A stretch of DNA of 64,000 nt from NCBI GenBank assembly GCA_027605045.1, contig JAQFWX010000005.1, forward strand, positions 620,001 to 684,000, given 5' to 3'. Both the position numbers and the translations under genes were made by a program. The notes beneath the pieces were generated by a model. The model did not search any database. It saw only the letters and a list, made by a program, of their open reading frames with translations, and was not told where the DNA came from. Positions 45,209-56,493 of this stretch are shown here, piece after piece; the stretch's first letter is position 1; each line of letters starts with the position of its first letter. Source of the DNA: Phallus indusiatus (lineage: Eukaryota; Basidiomycota; Agaricomycetes; Phallales; Phallaceae).

Positions 45209-46645
45209 GTCGCATAATTGTCAGCAGGGCGAACAACACTTGGGTCTCTTTTTTGGATATCTTTATGATTTTACTATACTTCTTGAACTTTTTTTCATCG
45301 AGCTATGAACTAAAACAATTTCGTAGAGGTTCACCAGGGAAAGAGAAGAAGTGCTAGCGCTTTTTTTTTGTAAACCCCCACTCCTATCGTTGTTGATATG
45401 ACAGCATGTCATATATAAAGCAATATATATGTTTGTCGTTTTTCTGCTGTATAAATAAATAATCGTAATAGTAGTGTTGTAGCTGTTGCTACAAGAACGA
45501 ACGCATACGCTGCCGGGATGCGATGCGAAATTGTACATATGTAATACATAATACTAAATATAAAAATATGACCTTTTTTTGATATATCAATAAGTTGGTG
45601 GGTGAATTCCCCGTCAGATATATGAATCAGAAATCAGAAATTAGACACACATGGGTGCACGCGGTTGCCTGAAGTGACTAGTGACTGATTTGGCTCGTTC
45701 AGGTCAAAGGGGCTGGCCGTGCGTGGCATGAACATTAAATGGCATGCATGGCATAGCATGGCGTGAAAGAAGAGAAAAAGAACAGCATTGGGTGCCTCCG
45801 TACCCACTCCACTTGCAACCCGCCTAATGAATATTCTTCTTGCACACCCTTCAACCAACGCATCATTCCATCGAGTAAGTATATAAAGCTAATCATCGCC
45901 TCAGATGCCGTACGCCGCATATCGCACTAAGCAGACCGTAATATTCTTGGGTATACGTATCATCTCATTTTCAAATTCGTGATTGTCTCACATGCTCGAT
46001 TCTTATTTTTTTCCCCTCCTTTTTCCAGGGTCGGGTAATCATTTGAGGGAAGAAACGTTCTCTGGCAAAAAAAACGAAAATTCGGGTTCTATATTGAGAC
46101 TCGCGCGAATCTTGCGCCCAATACATATGCAAGTATCATGATCAAAGATCGCACCAACGCGGTTAGATCCGGTGAGAAATTACCGCCTTCAATATAAACA
46201 AAACAAAGTCAGTGAGAGATAAGGAAAATCCATATATGTAAAATGTATGTATCATGTATATGAACAATTCCGGAAAACGTGTTGTAAGCATGCAAAAACT
46301 ATATGCACTTTTTCACCAAATACAGACGAAGGAGCGATTGTAGAATACAAAAAAAATCCAATCATACAATGTAAAAGCAATTAAGATAATGCGAGGACAA
46401 AAAAAATGTAGTTTTTGAAAGAAAGATCTCCTCTTCATTAATGCAGGACGTGAGAAAAAAAAGAAGAAAACAGAAGAAAACATGCGATATAAAATTCTCT
46501 AAGATAAAACGGAATAAGTCATCAAAAAAGGCAGGCAAAAGGATTAAAACGAATAATCAAACGATGCAAAGGAGAGAGAGATATAAAGGCGAAGGGGAAA
46601 GAAGAAAGAAAGAAAAATAAACTACGTAGATTATCAATCAAATCA
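45209..46645. other. Long AT-rich convergent intergenic region
   Basis: About 1.4 kb between the noxB and homeobox stop codons. A-runs and T-runs are frequent; no frame with family features on either strand. Probably both 3' ends plus spacer. Confidence 0.4.
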
Positions 46646-47956
46646 TCAAACTTCAATGGCCAAACTTGACCGAAGGGCTGATTCTGGGTATCCGGGACAT
46701 GTAGACACTTCGCTGGACCAGGAAGAAACTGAGTCATCGTCATCGTCATCATCACAGACGATCGTTGGCACAGAACTGGGTTCGATCAAGATGCGCTGTG
46801 GAGAAGTTGTGACCGCGGGAATCCACGAGGAAGGAACTGACATGAACGAAAGCAAAGAAGGGAGAGCATATGGATCTGATTTCGATTTTGTAGGTTTGAA
46901 TGAAAAATTACTGAGATTATTGATGGTGGTGGTGGCGTTAGTGATATTGTTGGTATTATTATTACTGTTATTATCCATTATCGGTGCAAGTGTTGATGTT
47001 GTTATTGGAGAGGATACGCAACGGAGTGGGCTCGGTTGGAATTCTCGGTAAATTGTTTTGGGTATTAGCGACGGCTTGAGCGGCTCGGAATATGATTTGT
47101 CCTCAGCAATAAAATTCTCGTTGGCGTCACAGATACTATTGGCAGGGCCAAATACGTTTTGGGGTCGCAATTCAGGGTTAGGCGAGAAGCGAGTAGAATC
47201 AGTGATATGTTGTTGGTCGAATGTTAGTGCGCCTGCGGGAATGCTAGATTGAGCTGGCGTCGAAGCGCGCTAACAAGAAAAAAAGATTGATATTGTCAGT
47301 TTTAATGGAAAAAATCTTTCGAAAACGGAATGATTGGAAAGGGAGACACAATTTAATTTTTTTTGATGGAGATGGTAGCTCACCTCAATTTTTAGTTCTG
47401 GCTCGAGTTCAAGTTCATCACCAGACCCTGATGCGGAGTGAGACGAGGCGCTGCCTGTAGCCCAGCCACGGTATCCTTGACCTGTTTTACGACGAAGAGC
47501 TCTTTGGTTAGAGAACCAATTTTTGATAATACGTCGTTCGCTGCGAGGAGACAAAAGAGGAAAAAACAAAAAAAAATTAATAAAAAAAATTATAATTTAT
47601 AATTTTTTTATATATTGCTTACACGTTTAATAATTTTGCAAGACGGTCCCTTCTTGCAGCAGGAGGATTCGGGTCAGCTTCGAATTCGGCTAAGAGAATG
47701 CGCTTTTGTGCTTCTGTTGTTTTGTGGGGCGGGCGACGACATGATTTTGCGTTGGAAGCTGAGGTAGCGACGACCATTGCCTGTCTGACTTCTCGCCGGA
47801 GGGGGAATGAGGCAGATCGTGCTTCGTAGGTCTGAATTCCGAGAAAAAGAAGGAAAGCATGAATTCGAGGTCAGAATGGAGCAAAACAAAAAAAGAGAGA
47901 AGAAAAAGAGACAAGCGAGTGAATTCGTCACTCACCTCTGTCATCAGCGTCGACAT
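46646..47956 (-). CDS. Homeobox transcription factor
   Basis: Four exons (47956-47936, 47831-47623, 47540-47384, 47269-46646) sum to 336 residues. The homeodomain spans exons 2 and 3: RPPHKTTEAQKRILLAEFEA, ARRDRLAKLLNVERRIIKN, then the recognition helix NWFSNQRALRRKTG with the invariant W-F, N and R. The N-terminal exon encodes just MSTLMTE. The C-terminus is disordered, with a long Asn/Thr stretch (MDNNSNNNTNNITNATTTIN), an acidic DDDDDDDS run and SSWSSEVSTCPGYPES. Known role: sequence-specific DNA binding; basidiomycete homeobox factors outside the mating locus often act in fruiting development. No target readable. No partner homeobox gene lies next to it, so it is not a mating-type A locus pair. 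Confidence 0.9.
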
Positions 47957-48785
47957 GTGGGCGAAGACTGTTGCGGGTGAGGAGAAGAGATACACAAGGG
48001 GAAAGGCACGGGTATTTGGCAAATGTCTGTCTGTTTTGTTTTTGTACTGGGGAAGGAAAGGAAAAAGGAAGAAAAAGAAAGAAAGAGCCGCCAAAGGCAA
48101 TAATTGTTTGAGACTAGAATCAGACAGAACAAAGTTAATTGTGCTGAGACTCCGGCAATGTGAAATGTGACCGAAACAGTGTGGTGCTGAATTAAACGAA
48201 CAAAAAAGACCAGGTAGATAGTAGTATGATGATGATGTAGTAGTTGGTAGTAAGTAGTAGTAAGTAAGTAAGTAAGATTTGCCAAAGGAACGTATATAAA
48301 AGAAACAAGGGATCAAGAGTTGGAATTGAGATAAGGGCTTTTTGGTGGTGTAAGATAAGTGAGAGAGTGAGATTGATATTCGACAGTTAAGCTTCCATCT
48401 TTACGGCCTCGAGGCACGGTCGTGGTTATGACAAACTAGCGGACGGCTATTCGGCAGACCAAAGGCGATGAGAGGGTGAGACATCTCTCAACGATCTTGA
48501 CATTGATCCGTCCTTAGATTTGCAATGTACAAAAGCTTCCGCTGGTCTCGCTGGTGGGGGGATAATAATTTCCTTTGTCCTGTCCGAAAGAGAAACAGGG
48601 ATAAGTAGTCTTAAAGTAGTCTTAAAGTGGTCTCCAAAAGTAGCCCCCTTTGTTGCTCGTCACAACGTTTCAAGTGCGTTGAGGACGCATTGTCTTTTGA
48701 TAGATAGATCTGTCCACTTGATTGGATACATACACACACACACATATGACATGTACATATTATCGCACTTGCAAAAGTAACAAGC
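47957..48785. promoter_or_regulatory. Upstream region of the homeobox gene
   Basis: About 830 bases up to the CCC1 stop. It holds a GATGAT/GTAGTA/GTAA microsatellite at about 48226-48275. The reverse frame 47690-48316 overlaps it but is low-complexity and not supported. Confidence 0.45.
48226..48275. repeat. GATGAT/GTA/GTAA compound microsatellite
   Basis: Three ATG units, then GTA and GTAA repeats in tandem. Confidence 0.7.
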
Positions 48786-50036
48786 TCAGCTGTTGATTTT
48801 TTCAATGGCAGCAACGATGCCGTACGCAGCGCCGGCAGCGCATCCTCCTACGAACAGCATACTCAATGCACCCCATATGTAGCCACTGACGCCAGTCCCC
48901 GCGCCGGTTACACGAGCTTTGATGGCCCCGAATGCAAGCAGTACAATTCCGGTTACGACACAAGACCAATACAATCCCTCTTTTGCGTACGGCGTAAAGA
49001 AGTAAGGCATCAGTGGAATCAGCCCTCCGACAAGGTATCCCATCCCAATAGTAAACGCCGAGATATACAGTCGCTTAGTAGGCACTTCCTCTATAGTTGA
49101 AACATGTCAGTTAATTGAGTTAGACTCACAATAAAGATAACAAAGGAATCCTCTCACCCATCCCTTCTCCGAACTTGAGAAGAAACGGTGTTAATCCAAC
49201 ATCCTTGCTCCACCGCAGTCCGCCGTCTTCTTCGGTCGATGATGCACCGATGCTAGCGCCCAATCCATGCGAGTCCAATTCCACTTTGCGTAGACAATCT
49301 GCTACCTGTCTGCTCAGCCGTTCATCTACGCCGACGGGTCCTAGTATCGCATGGACCTCTCGTTCCATTTCACCGTCACAGGACCGGATGACTCTTGCTG
49401 CGGTCTGCTTGCGAAGGAATCGATAATGGTCACGTTCTGATTGCGAAGCGACTGAATAGAGATAGAGACAGAGACATTAGAAATAATGCCGTAAAAAATT
49501 TGGGTCAGCGAAATTTCTACGGTAGCAAGAATAATTTCAAAAGATAACTTACGGAACCCTCCAATACCCATAGATATGGCACCCGCAATAAGTTCGGCGA
49601 CGCCACCAACAACAACCAACTTGGATTCTCCGAGACTAGAAAGACCAGCTGTTAATGCGAAAGGAACAGTTAGACCATCCGACAATCCAATAATGCTACA
49701 CGTGTCAATATTTTTAAGAGTTAGCATAAAAGTCGTATAATTTTTGTATTCGAATGAAACGACATACACATCTCGAACAACGTCAGGGTCAACAAGCTGT
49801 CTATCGTCGTCATCTTTTAACTCTTTGCAACAAACGCCATCGGGTCTTCCATGTCGGTCACATTTAGTTTGCAGTGGCGTTAACACAGATGGATCTGGAC
49901 TCGAATTCAAAGACCAGACAGGTGGCTTGTTCACACCATGTCCATTTTCCTCTGTCCGACGAGGTAGTGGCACAGAGCGGGGCGTAACAGTCTGAGTTGA
50001 GCCTACAGACGTCGTCGACAAGTTGCCAGTTGACAT
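48786..50036 (-). CDS. CCC1: CCC1/VIT1-family vacuolar iron (manganese) transporter
   Basis: ATG at 50036 starts MSTGNLSTTSVGSTQTVTPR, a polar N-terminus. The join VVRDVIIGLSDGLTVPFALT restores the first helix signature, with GLSSLG after it. Further helices: LVVVGGVAELIAGAISMGIG, LYISAFTIGMGYLVGGLIPL, WSCVVTGIVLLAFGAIKARV and IWGALSMLFVGGCAAGAAYG, ending IEKINS. Between helices 2 and 3 lies the cytosolic metal-binding segment (LASQSERDHYRFLRKQ, with Glu-rich helices). Known role: moves Fe2+ or Mn2+ into the vacuole to limit toxicity. The N-terminal Cys-Cys-Lys-Glu piece (GVCCKELKDDD) is an odd local feature. Four to five exons; the exact last joins were not all checked. Confidence 0.9.
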
Positions 50037-50468
50037 GGTCGAAGGGCAAAAGAAACAAAAGGAACACTGGCAGTCTCTCCCAAAACGAGGAGAAATAGTT
50101 CGGCAAAACAAAAAATTTGATAACGTCAGCCGTAAATCAAAAATAGTATTGGTCCGGCATCTCGGCATCTCAGGGAAGGAAAAAGGCGAAATTGGATCGC
50201 TTCGATAAGATCTTGAGATTAGATTACGATGTCATTTATTTATTTATTTGCTCACCCACGTTTTACACATTTCATATGTATATTATGATTACTACCATTG
50301 TTGTATAACATCCCAAATATCAAAATGAAGAAGGAAGAACAAAAAAGACAAATTGTAGGGAGAAGTGGACATTATGGAAAAAGAAATTGCGATCCAAAGC
50401 AATGACCGGAAGAAAGAAAAAAACATAAAAAAAAACACAATTACAACTAATGAACAAATCTTTTTTTG
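50037..50468. promoter_or_regulatory. Upstream region of CCC1 and 3' end of the Sds3-like gene
   Basis: AT-rich, no gene seen. It includes TTTATTTATTTATTTG near 50234. Confidence 0.4.
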
Positions 50469-53400
50469 TTATTGAAACAGCCGTTCTCGCCGTTCTCGAA
50501 GAGAATACGTATCGGCTGTTGATCCGCCACCGACGCCAGTCAAACTCATCGCAGCAGCAAGCCGAGCGTCATGTCGTGCGACGTCTCCTGACTCGCCGCC
50601 ACCATAAACATCATTCCGGCCACCTGGACCGGAACTTCCACCGAATCCTACACTTCTCGAATTGTCAGACATACTAGACAGATATGCCCCTGAACTTCCG
50701 CTAATCATTTTCGCTGGAATTGGGCTGAGCGGTCTTGAGTTTGAAGGTTTAGATGATACAGGCCCGTGCCCAGCAGGAATGGGAGTAATCGATACAGAAC
50801 GGGGTGATGGAGGAAACATATTCATAAGCGGACCGGAAGAAATACCTGAATGCGGTGGTGGTGGAAGAGGTGGTGTACCCGGCGAACCTAAACTACTACT
50901 ATTCCTTGGGTGCAAAGAATGTGGATGCGGAGCTGCCATACGCGAACCAGGACTACCAGTAGGCGGCTGCCTTATCATTCCTTCATCCCAAGAATCTTTC
51001 CGGCGTGGCGAATTCGACGCGAATGGCGACGGAAGTACACGTTCATATCCCATAGACACGGAAGAGGGAGGAGGATGGGATGCGGACGACGGTCCATGGC
51101 CGTCAACAACACCGATACCAGTACCCCGTCGATCCCTGTGCTCTCGTTCTCGTTCTCGTTCTCGCTCTCGATCCCGGTCTCGGTCACGATCGCGTTCGAC
51201 CCTGTCTCTATCTCTTTCGCGACCATTACCTCCTCCACCAGCCTGAGCCGGTATAACTTCCCCTTCCTCACGCCTCCAATACCCACCATTACCGAGTTTT
51301 TCGTCCGGAGGTGGATAGCCAGGTTTATCACCAGCTAGAGAGGTCGATGGCAAGTGACCGTGCTGTGGATGTGATGATCCGTCTTGAAAACGCCGCGTAC
51401 TACCAGGAGGTGGAAGTGCAGCGCCAGGAGGAGGAGAAGCAAGGGATCCGTTATGATGGTGGTGATGTACATGTACGTGATGATGATGAGGCGGATGAAT
51501 ATGTGCTGCGTGGGTATGTTGGTGTGCATGTGGGAAAGGATGAAGAGGATGCGTATGAGGTGGATGTGTATGCGGAATAGGCTGAGGTGGAATGGCATGA
51601 TTGTGCATAATAGGTGCCATCTGACGTTGACTCGACCGATCCTTCTCGCGTTCTCGTTCACTTCGACCAGGCTCGTCCGAACGTTTTCCCCAACCGTTCG
51701 TATTATTCATCTCTTCATTCGTATACGGAGCCATCGCCACGGGTCGGAAATGCTGCATTGGAGTGACATCATATGGCATCGCGGGAGGTCTTTGAAATTT
51801 CATATCTCCGTTTCCATTGATTCCATTAACGTATCCGGGAGCGCTGTCGGTTGAGCCACTCGGACCATCGACGGACCAGAACCGACGTTTCCCTCCACTG
51901 ATGTGATTCAAATCTACTTCTACTTCTGATGAATTTAAAACTGATAATGTCGGACGGTGCGGTCGTTGCCCATATGCTATTGAATACGGGGCGCGCGATT
52001 CAAAGTCTAGGATTGCCGATAGTGGAGGTGGTGGAGGTAGTGAATGTGGAAGTGGTGGTCGAGGAAGTAAACGATCTAAAAAAATAGAATCATAAACTTT
52101 CAGTGATCGGGAAACTGAATACTTGGCCGATTAAACTCACGTGGTTGTGCCTTCTCAAAAGCCCGACGCTGGCGTTCGATCTTTCGCCTTTTGCGGTTGT
52201 GGCTCGATATTACGTCCTTTTGTAGTTCATCCCGCTGATGCTGCTCATAAAGATCAGATTTGCAACAATGATACTAGTGAAAAATAAATGACATACGGCC
52301 CACCACTCCCATACGCTATTGACTTCGTTATATTTGCGAGCACGTATACTAGCTTCTTCATATTCACGTCGACGCATTGCTAATTCTAAACGTTTATTGC
52401 GTCTACTCGCGAGTTCCAATTGGAGATGCCTTAGTTCAGGATGGGTGCCTAAAAGAACGAAATTTAATATGTCGCTGCATAAAAACTGAACCGGGAAATT
52501 TACCATTAAGTATCATCCCTTCCTCTTCTACTAATTCTTCCATTTTTTCAACATAGAGTCGTTCGCGAAGTAAAGCAAACTTGAGTTCAATTAACGCTAA
52601 CGCGTCCAGGGCTTCAGCGCGATGGGCAGGCATCTCTAGCAAATCAGGTTCAGGCGTTGGAGAACGAGATGAATGAGCTGCGGACTCTTCGACGTCGGCT
52701 TCAGGATCTTTCGAAGCTGTAACTGGGATCTCCTCGTTATCCACGCCTGCATCCTCTTGGCCGACCTCAACCGCGTCTTCCTCTTGCTCGACCTCAGCTT
52801 CCGGGTCCTGGTCTGGGTCTGGGTCCGGATCTGGATCCGGTTCATCGGTTTCAGAGTGTTCCGGAGAGACATCGAGTTCAGGTTGTTCTGGAGCTGGCGA
52901 GGGTTCTGGAGGTATGAGGAAGGAGTTTGGTTGTTTGGCGACTGGATGATTGTCACCTTCGTCAACGTCGGTCCCATTAGGCGAGGATGGTCGGGAAGAA
53001 GCAATATCTTCTTCCTCGTCATTCTCATCATTGGGAGCGACAGATGCCGAATCTTCAGCCTCATTTTCGTCTTCGTCCGCATTCTCTGGTTCGGAAGTAC
53101 TACGCTGGTCGTCGTCATCATCGTCATCGTCGTGTTCAGGAGCAGGCCCACTATCCTGCGGGGGATCGTCATCGAGCAGAGCCGGAGAACGTACCGGTGA
53201 CTTTTTAACAGACACTTCTGGAGGTTCTACATCCATTTTGTCTTCGCCCTTGCCCGAATCCTCATGTGCAGCTTGCCGTTGCACCGCTGGCTTCTGGATT
53301 GCTTCGGCTTGAGAGTGGTCCTCGGGCGGCGTGACTTGGTGCTGCTGAACGACATCTGGGTCTGATTTGGGGTCAACGTCTTTTGGGACAATGTCTTCTG

Positions 53401-53758
53401 TACTGGGATCTTGTTCTATTTCGCCTTCCTCTTGTTCTTGGTCGTCGACGGCACCGTCGGGATCGGCATCGAGAACTGAAGGCTTCTTTTTGTAGGCCCA
53501 ATCCCACATAGCGCCAGGGAGAACTCGTTTGGCCTTTGATCTCGTTTTGACGACTCCGTTTAACATGACTTCCGTCTGTTTGTTGTGCGGTTGGTTTCCC
53601 TCGTCGTCGTCCGACAGTTCTGACAGCTCAGAGTCTGAGCCGAAGGCCGATGGTCTGACAGGGGCATTGATGGCAGGTCTTTGAGAAGGAATTGGGGAAT
53701 GATTAGGAGATGGTGTTGGCGATGTTAAAGGTTCGCTCGACGCTGTGGAACGCGCCAT
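50469..53758 (-). CDS. Sds3-like protein (Rpd3-type histone deacetylase complex subunit), unusually long
   Basis: Four exons (53758-52504, 52448-52297, 52273-52141, 52075-50469) sum to 1048 residues. The first 370 residues are acidic and Ser/Pro-rich (GSDSELSELSDDDEG, many DPD and EE runs). The Sds3-like helical region follows (about 375-510): AEALDALALIELKFALLRE, RLYVEKMEELVEEEGMILN, THPELRHLQLELASRRNKRL, NRKRRKIERQRRAFEKAQ. The last 500 residues are low complexity, with a His/Pro segment (about ten HPxH-like units and HHHHH) and a long R-D/R-E dipeptide run at about 51140-51230. Known role: Sds3-family proteins hold the Sin3-Rpd3 deacetylase together. Yeast Sds3 and Dep1 are far shorter (300-400), so the flanks are an extension. 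Confidence 0.85.
51140..51235 (-). repeat. Arg-Glu/Arg-Asp dipeptide repeat coding tract
   Basis: Six-base units (cgtgat / cgagaa class) repeat in the Sds3-like gene and encode alternating R-D and R-E. Confidence 0.75.
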
Positions 53759-54614
53759 GCTGGTAAAAGAAATGGAACCAATGCTTCAACCTCTGGTCTT
53801 GCAGTGGCGTCTATTGGTGTGACCGTGACACCCTTGCAATCGTACATTCCCACGCTTCCGGTTCATTTGCGACGTACGACTCGCTGTTTTTCTGGGCAAC
53901 TACTACAGCGGAGTCGACGATGAGAAAAGAACTCCCAATGCACACTCTCACTTCGACGCCTTTTTGAGAATATGAAGTCGGACCTGGACATCAATTCCCT
54001 GCATTTTGACTCGCGTTCCGGAAGTCTGTCCGAAACTCTCGAAATCATGCCAGTGCATATGGCCCACGCTGCGGTTACGTACACATCCGGAGCACACACT
54101 TTGGAATTGTCGATTCTCAGCGTGGAAATGGTTTACAATCTCGCTGCTCTCTGGACTTTGCTCCTTACCGTGACACACAAGCCTCAAGCTGGCAGACTAG
54201 ATCGTCATTGACCTCCGTGGGATTATTACGGATTGCTCGATTGTCAATACGCCGATGCAAGAACTCGCCTGATGCACTCATTAATCATTGACATTGCTCG
54301 CCCGGTTCACTTTGGTGCACGTGATTGAGACGCCAGGCAAAACTAAAATCAGATTCTATTTCCAACACGTTTGCCCGATACACGAAACCGGATTGGATAC
54401 ACGCATGACGCGCCGATACGAAACAAAGGAGAACAGTGTGGAGGGTCGCGTATGTCATTCTTGCTCATCCCGGAATCAAGGGATTACTCTATTGCTAACA
54501 CGGCCGGTACCTGCATCAAATTGGTATACTTAGACCATTTTGGCCTTTTCATATTACTAAAACGTGACCCGTAGGGCCATGTAAACAAATAGGAAAGGGT
54601 AAAATGTAGTTTAT
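53759..54614. promoter_or_regulatory. Upstream region of the Sds3-like gene
   Basis: About 850 bases up to the SEC11 stop. The open frame at 53972-54211 has no family features or splice context and is not called. Confidence 0.4.
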
Positions 54615-55450
54615 TTATTCTCTTTGTACAAGCGCAAGTAGCCCGAGTATGCCCAATAAAGCATATTTTAGTTGAGGGAAGTCGTTCTGAAACAATTTAG
54701 AGTCATTCACATAAGGATAAAGACTGTCGTACCATGGCAATTGTAACGTAACCCACATAAGGGAGATATCTACGAACAAAGTTAGGACAGAAAGTTTAAA
54801 GTCTTCACAAGATTGGGTACACTTACGCCTGAACCTTGCCAACGATGTGTTTACGTTCCAGCCAATCTAAACCTTGATACAGTTGAATGTCATCAGCGTA
54901 ATTATTATCTCCTTTGGTAAGTAACAACTGTTGATCTGTATGCAGTAAAGTATTATTCGACGATAGACTAGACAAACCAAGATGCGGTAAGATAGGTGTT
55001 GGTCGTATGAGTGCAACGTATTCCTTACTCTGTTGCTAAATCATGTGCTTCAATTACACGATGTACAATAGGAATATCAACACCCGGAATCTGATAAACA
55101 GTGATATCGCCGGTTTTGTAGAGCGTCTGAGGTGGGTTTGTAAGGAAGAGCAAGTCGCCTCTGTAAAACGCAGGTTCCATAGAGCCACTAGATATCGTCG
55201 TCAGTCACAATGACCTCCAGTTCGACACTAGCACGGAAGCGTACCTCAGCACAACTACTATGGGGCTTTCCGTGTTTGTTACCAGACCGAGCCCTTTCCA
55301 AATCATGAGACCACTGGTAATGACCGAGGCAAAATTGAGAACTTGGAGAAGGACCTAATGATCAATTAGATTTTTCGAGAGCGGAATCAAAGTAGGACTT
55401 GCATGTCTAAATCCCAGCCTCCGGAATGTTTTTAGTTCTTCGGTGAACAT
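54615..55450 (-). CDS. SEC11: Signal peptidase complex catalytic subunit SEC11
   Basis: ATG at 55450 starts [17 protein letters not shown]. Later exons carry the membrane anchor ([15 protein letters not shown]), [20 protein letters not shown] with the catalytic Ser (S-G-S-M-E-P), [36 protein letters not shown] with the catalytic His, and [20 protein letters not shown] with the catalytic Asp region. It ends [20 protein letters not shown] with QRE. Known role: removes signal peptides in the ER membrane. About 170-190 residues over five or more exons. The Ser-His-Asp layout and length match the eukaryotic enzyme. Confidence 0.94.
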
Positions 55451-56493
55451 CGTGCAGCTCGAGATAGGATTTTAAGTACAGCGCTCGCAAGCTCAGTTCA
55501 CCTTGACGTGTCCGCGACCGGTGTGTATATTAAGGCGCTAAATTCGCCAAGTACTTGGCTCTCGTAAGCTCACTAGATTCAAACAACTTGACGAAAGAAA
55601 CACACTCTGCGCTCATCGCTTCTGTCATAACTAATGAGCCAATTAATTAGATGAGTTGGTGTCATTGTGCAATCAATGAATTTTTATCCCTTCAAAACAT
55701 CAATTGTCACTTGACCACGGCTTTTCTTTCGGATTTATTCAGCATCGCCACTGTATGTAACAGTACTCGGAAAAATGTAACTGGCAAGGACAAAATCCAA
55801 GATGTACAAGGATGTACGGGCATGTCATATGATTTCTCGATCAATCAATCAATGAGATCAGCGGCAATGACATCCCGTCGCCCGTGTCGAATGTCGAACC
55901 TTCGTCTTCCGTGTATGTGAGCATTCATTTTTCAAAATTTGATTCAATATTTGAGCCTGATGATCTTAAACATTCGAGATGACAGATGGTTTTGGAGACT
56001 GGAGATCGTCCAAGCCTTAAAGCTTGGACGTTCGTTCCATGCATTGAAACTAGTCTACAAAGTCTCACTTGCAAACCAAACCAACAATCCCTTGGCAAAC
56101 GCAACCGGGAAGACCGGCCTTATGACGGAGGGAACTGTACCCGAATTGCACAAGGTCGGTAAGGTCAGTTAAGGGTTTGAAACATGAGTAAGGGGCCGTG
56201 AAGTGGGCATCATCTGGCATAATTTACCTCTCCTTGTCGTCTCGCTACCAGGGTCGTCTGACTGAAGAATATCCTACGATACACCGTAATATATTTTATC
56301 ATCTGGCCCTACGAGCATCCGTCCCCGATTCCCCGTTCACTTGAATGGTTTGCATGGAATGTATTATTTTTTCGTCAAACTTATTTTCAAGTCGTGCGAA
56401 CAGAATGGCCGTTTCTCCGAGCTAAAGGTATTTAAACTGCTTGCTATCATTTGTGTAAGTTGTCTTCGCCTTCTTGTCCTCTTTTTCTTAACG
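55451..56493. promoter_or_regulatory. Divergent intergenic region between SEC11 and the chitin deacetylase
   Basis: About 1 kb. The short frames seen (55651, 55939) have no family features. Likely holds both promoters. Confidence 0.4.

Noticed and set aside
46646..47956. Homeobox gene as part of a mating-type A locus
   Set aside because: Only one homeobox gene is present, with no divergent HD1/HD2 partner and no mitochondrial intermediate peptidase gene nearby.
47690..48316. Reverse frame of 208 residues with Tyr/Leu/Ser runs
   Set aside because: It follows the microsatellite and overlaps the homeobox first exon in another frame; no family features.
50662..51246. Forward frame of 194 residues ending in Arg-Ser repeats
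   Set aside because: Complement of the R-E/R-D tract and Pro-rich tail of the Sds3-like gene, which has phase-consistent introns and a known domain.
52950..53312. Forward serine-rich frame
   Set aside because: Complement of the Asp/Glu-rich part of the Sds3-like protein.
53972..54211. Forward frame of 79 residues
   Set aside because: No family resemblance, no splice context, and the overlapping reverse frames are equally open.
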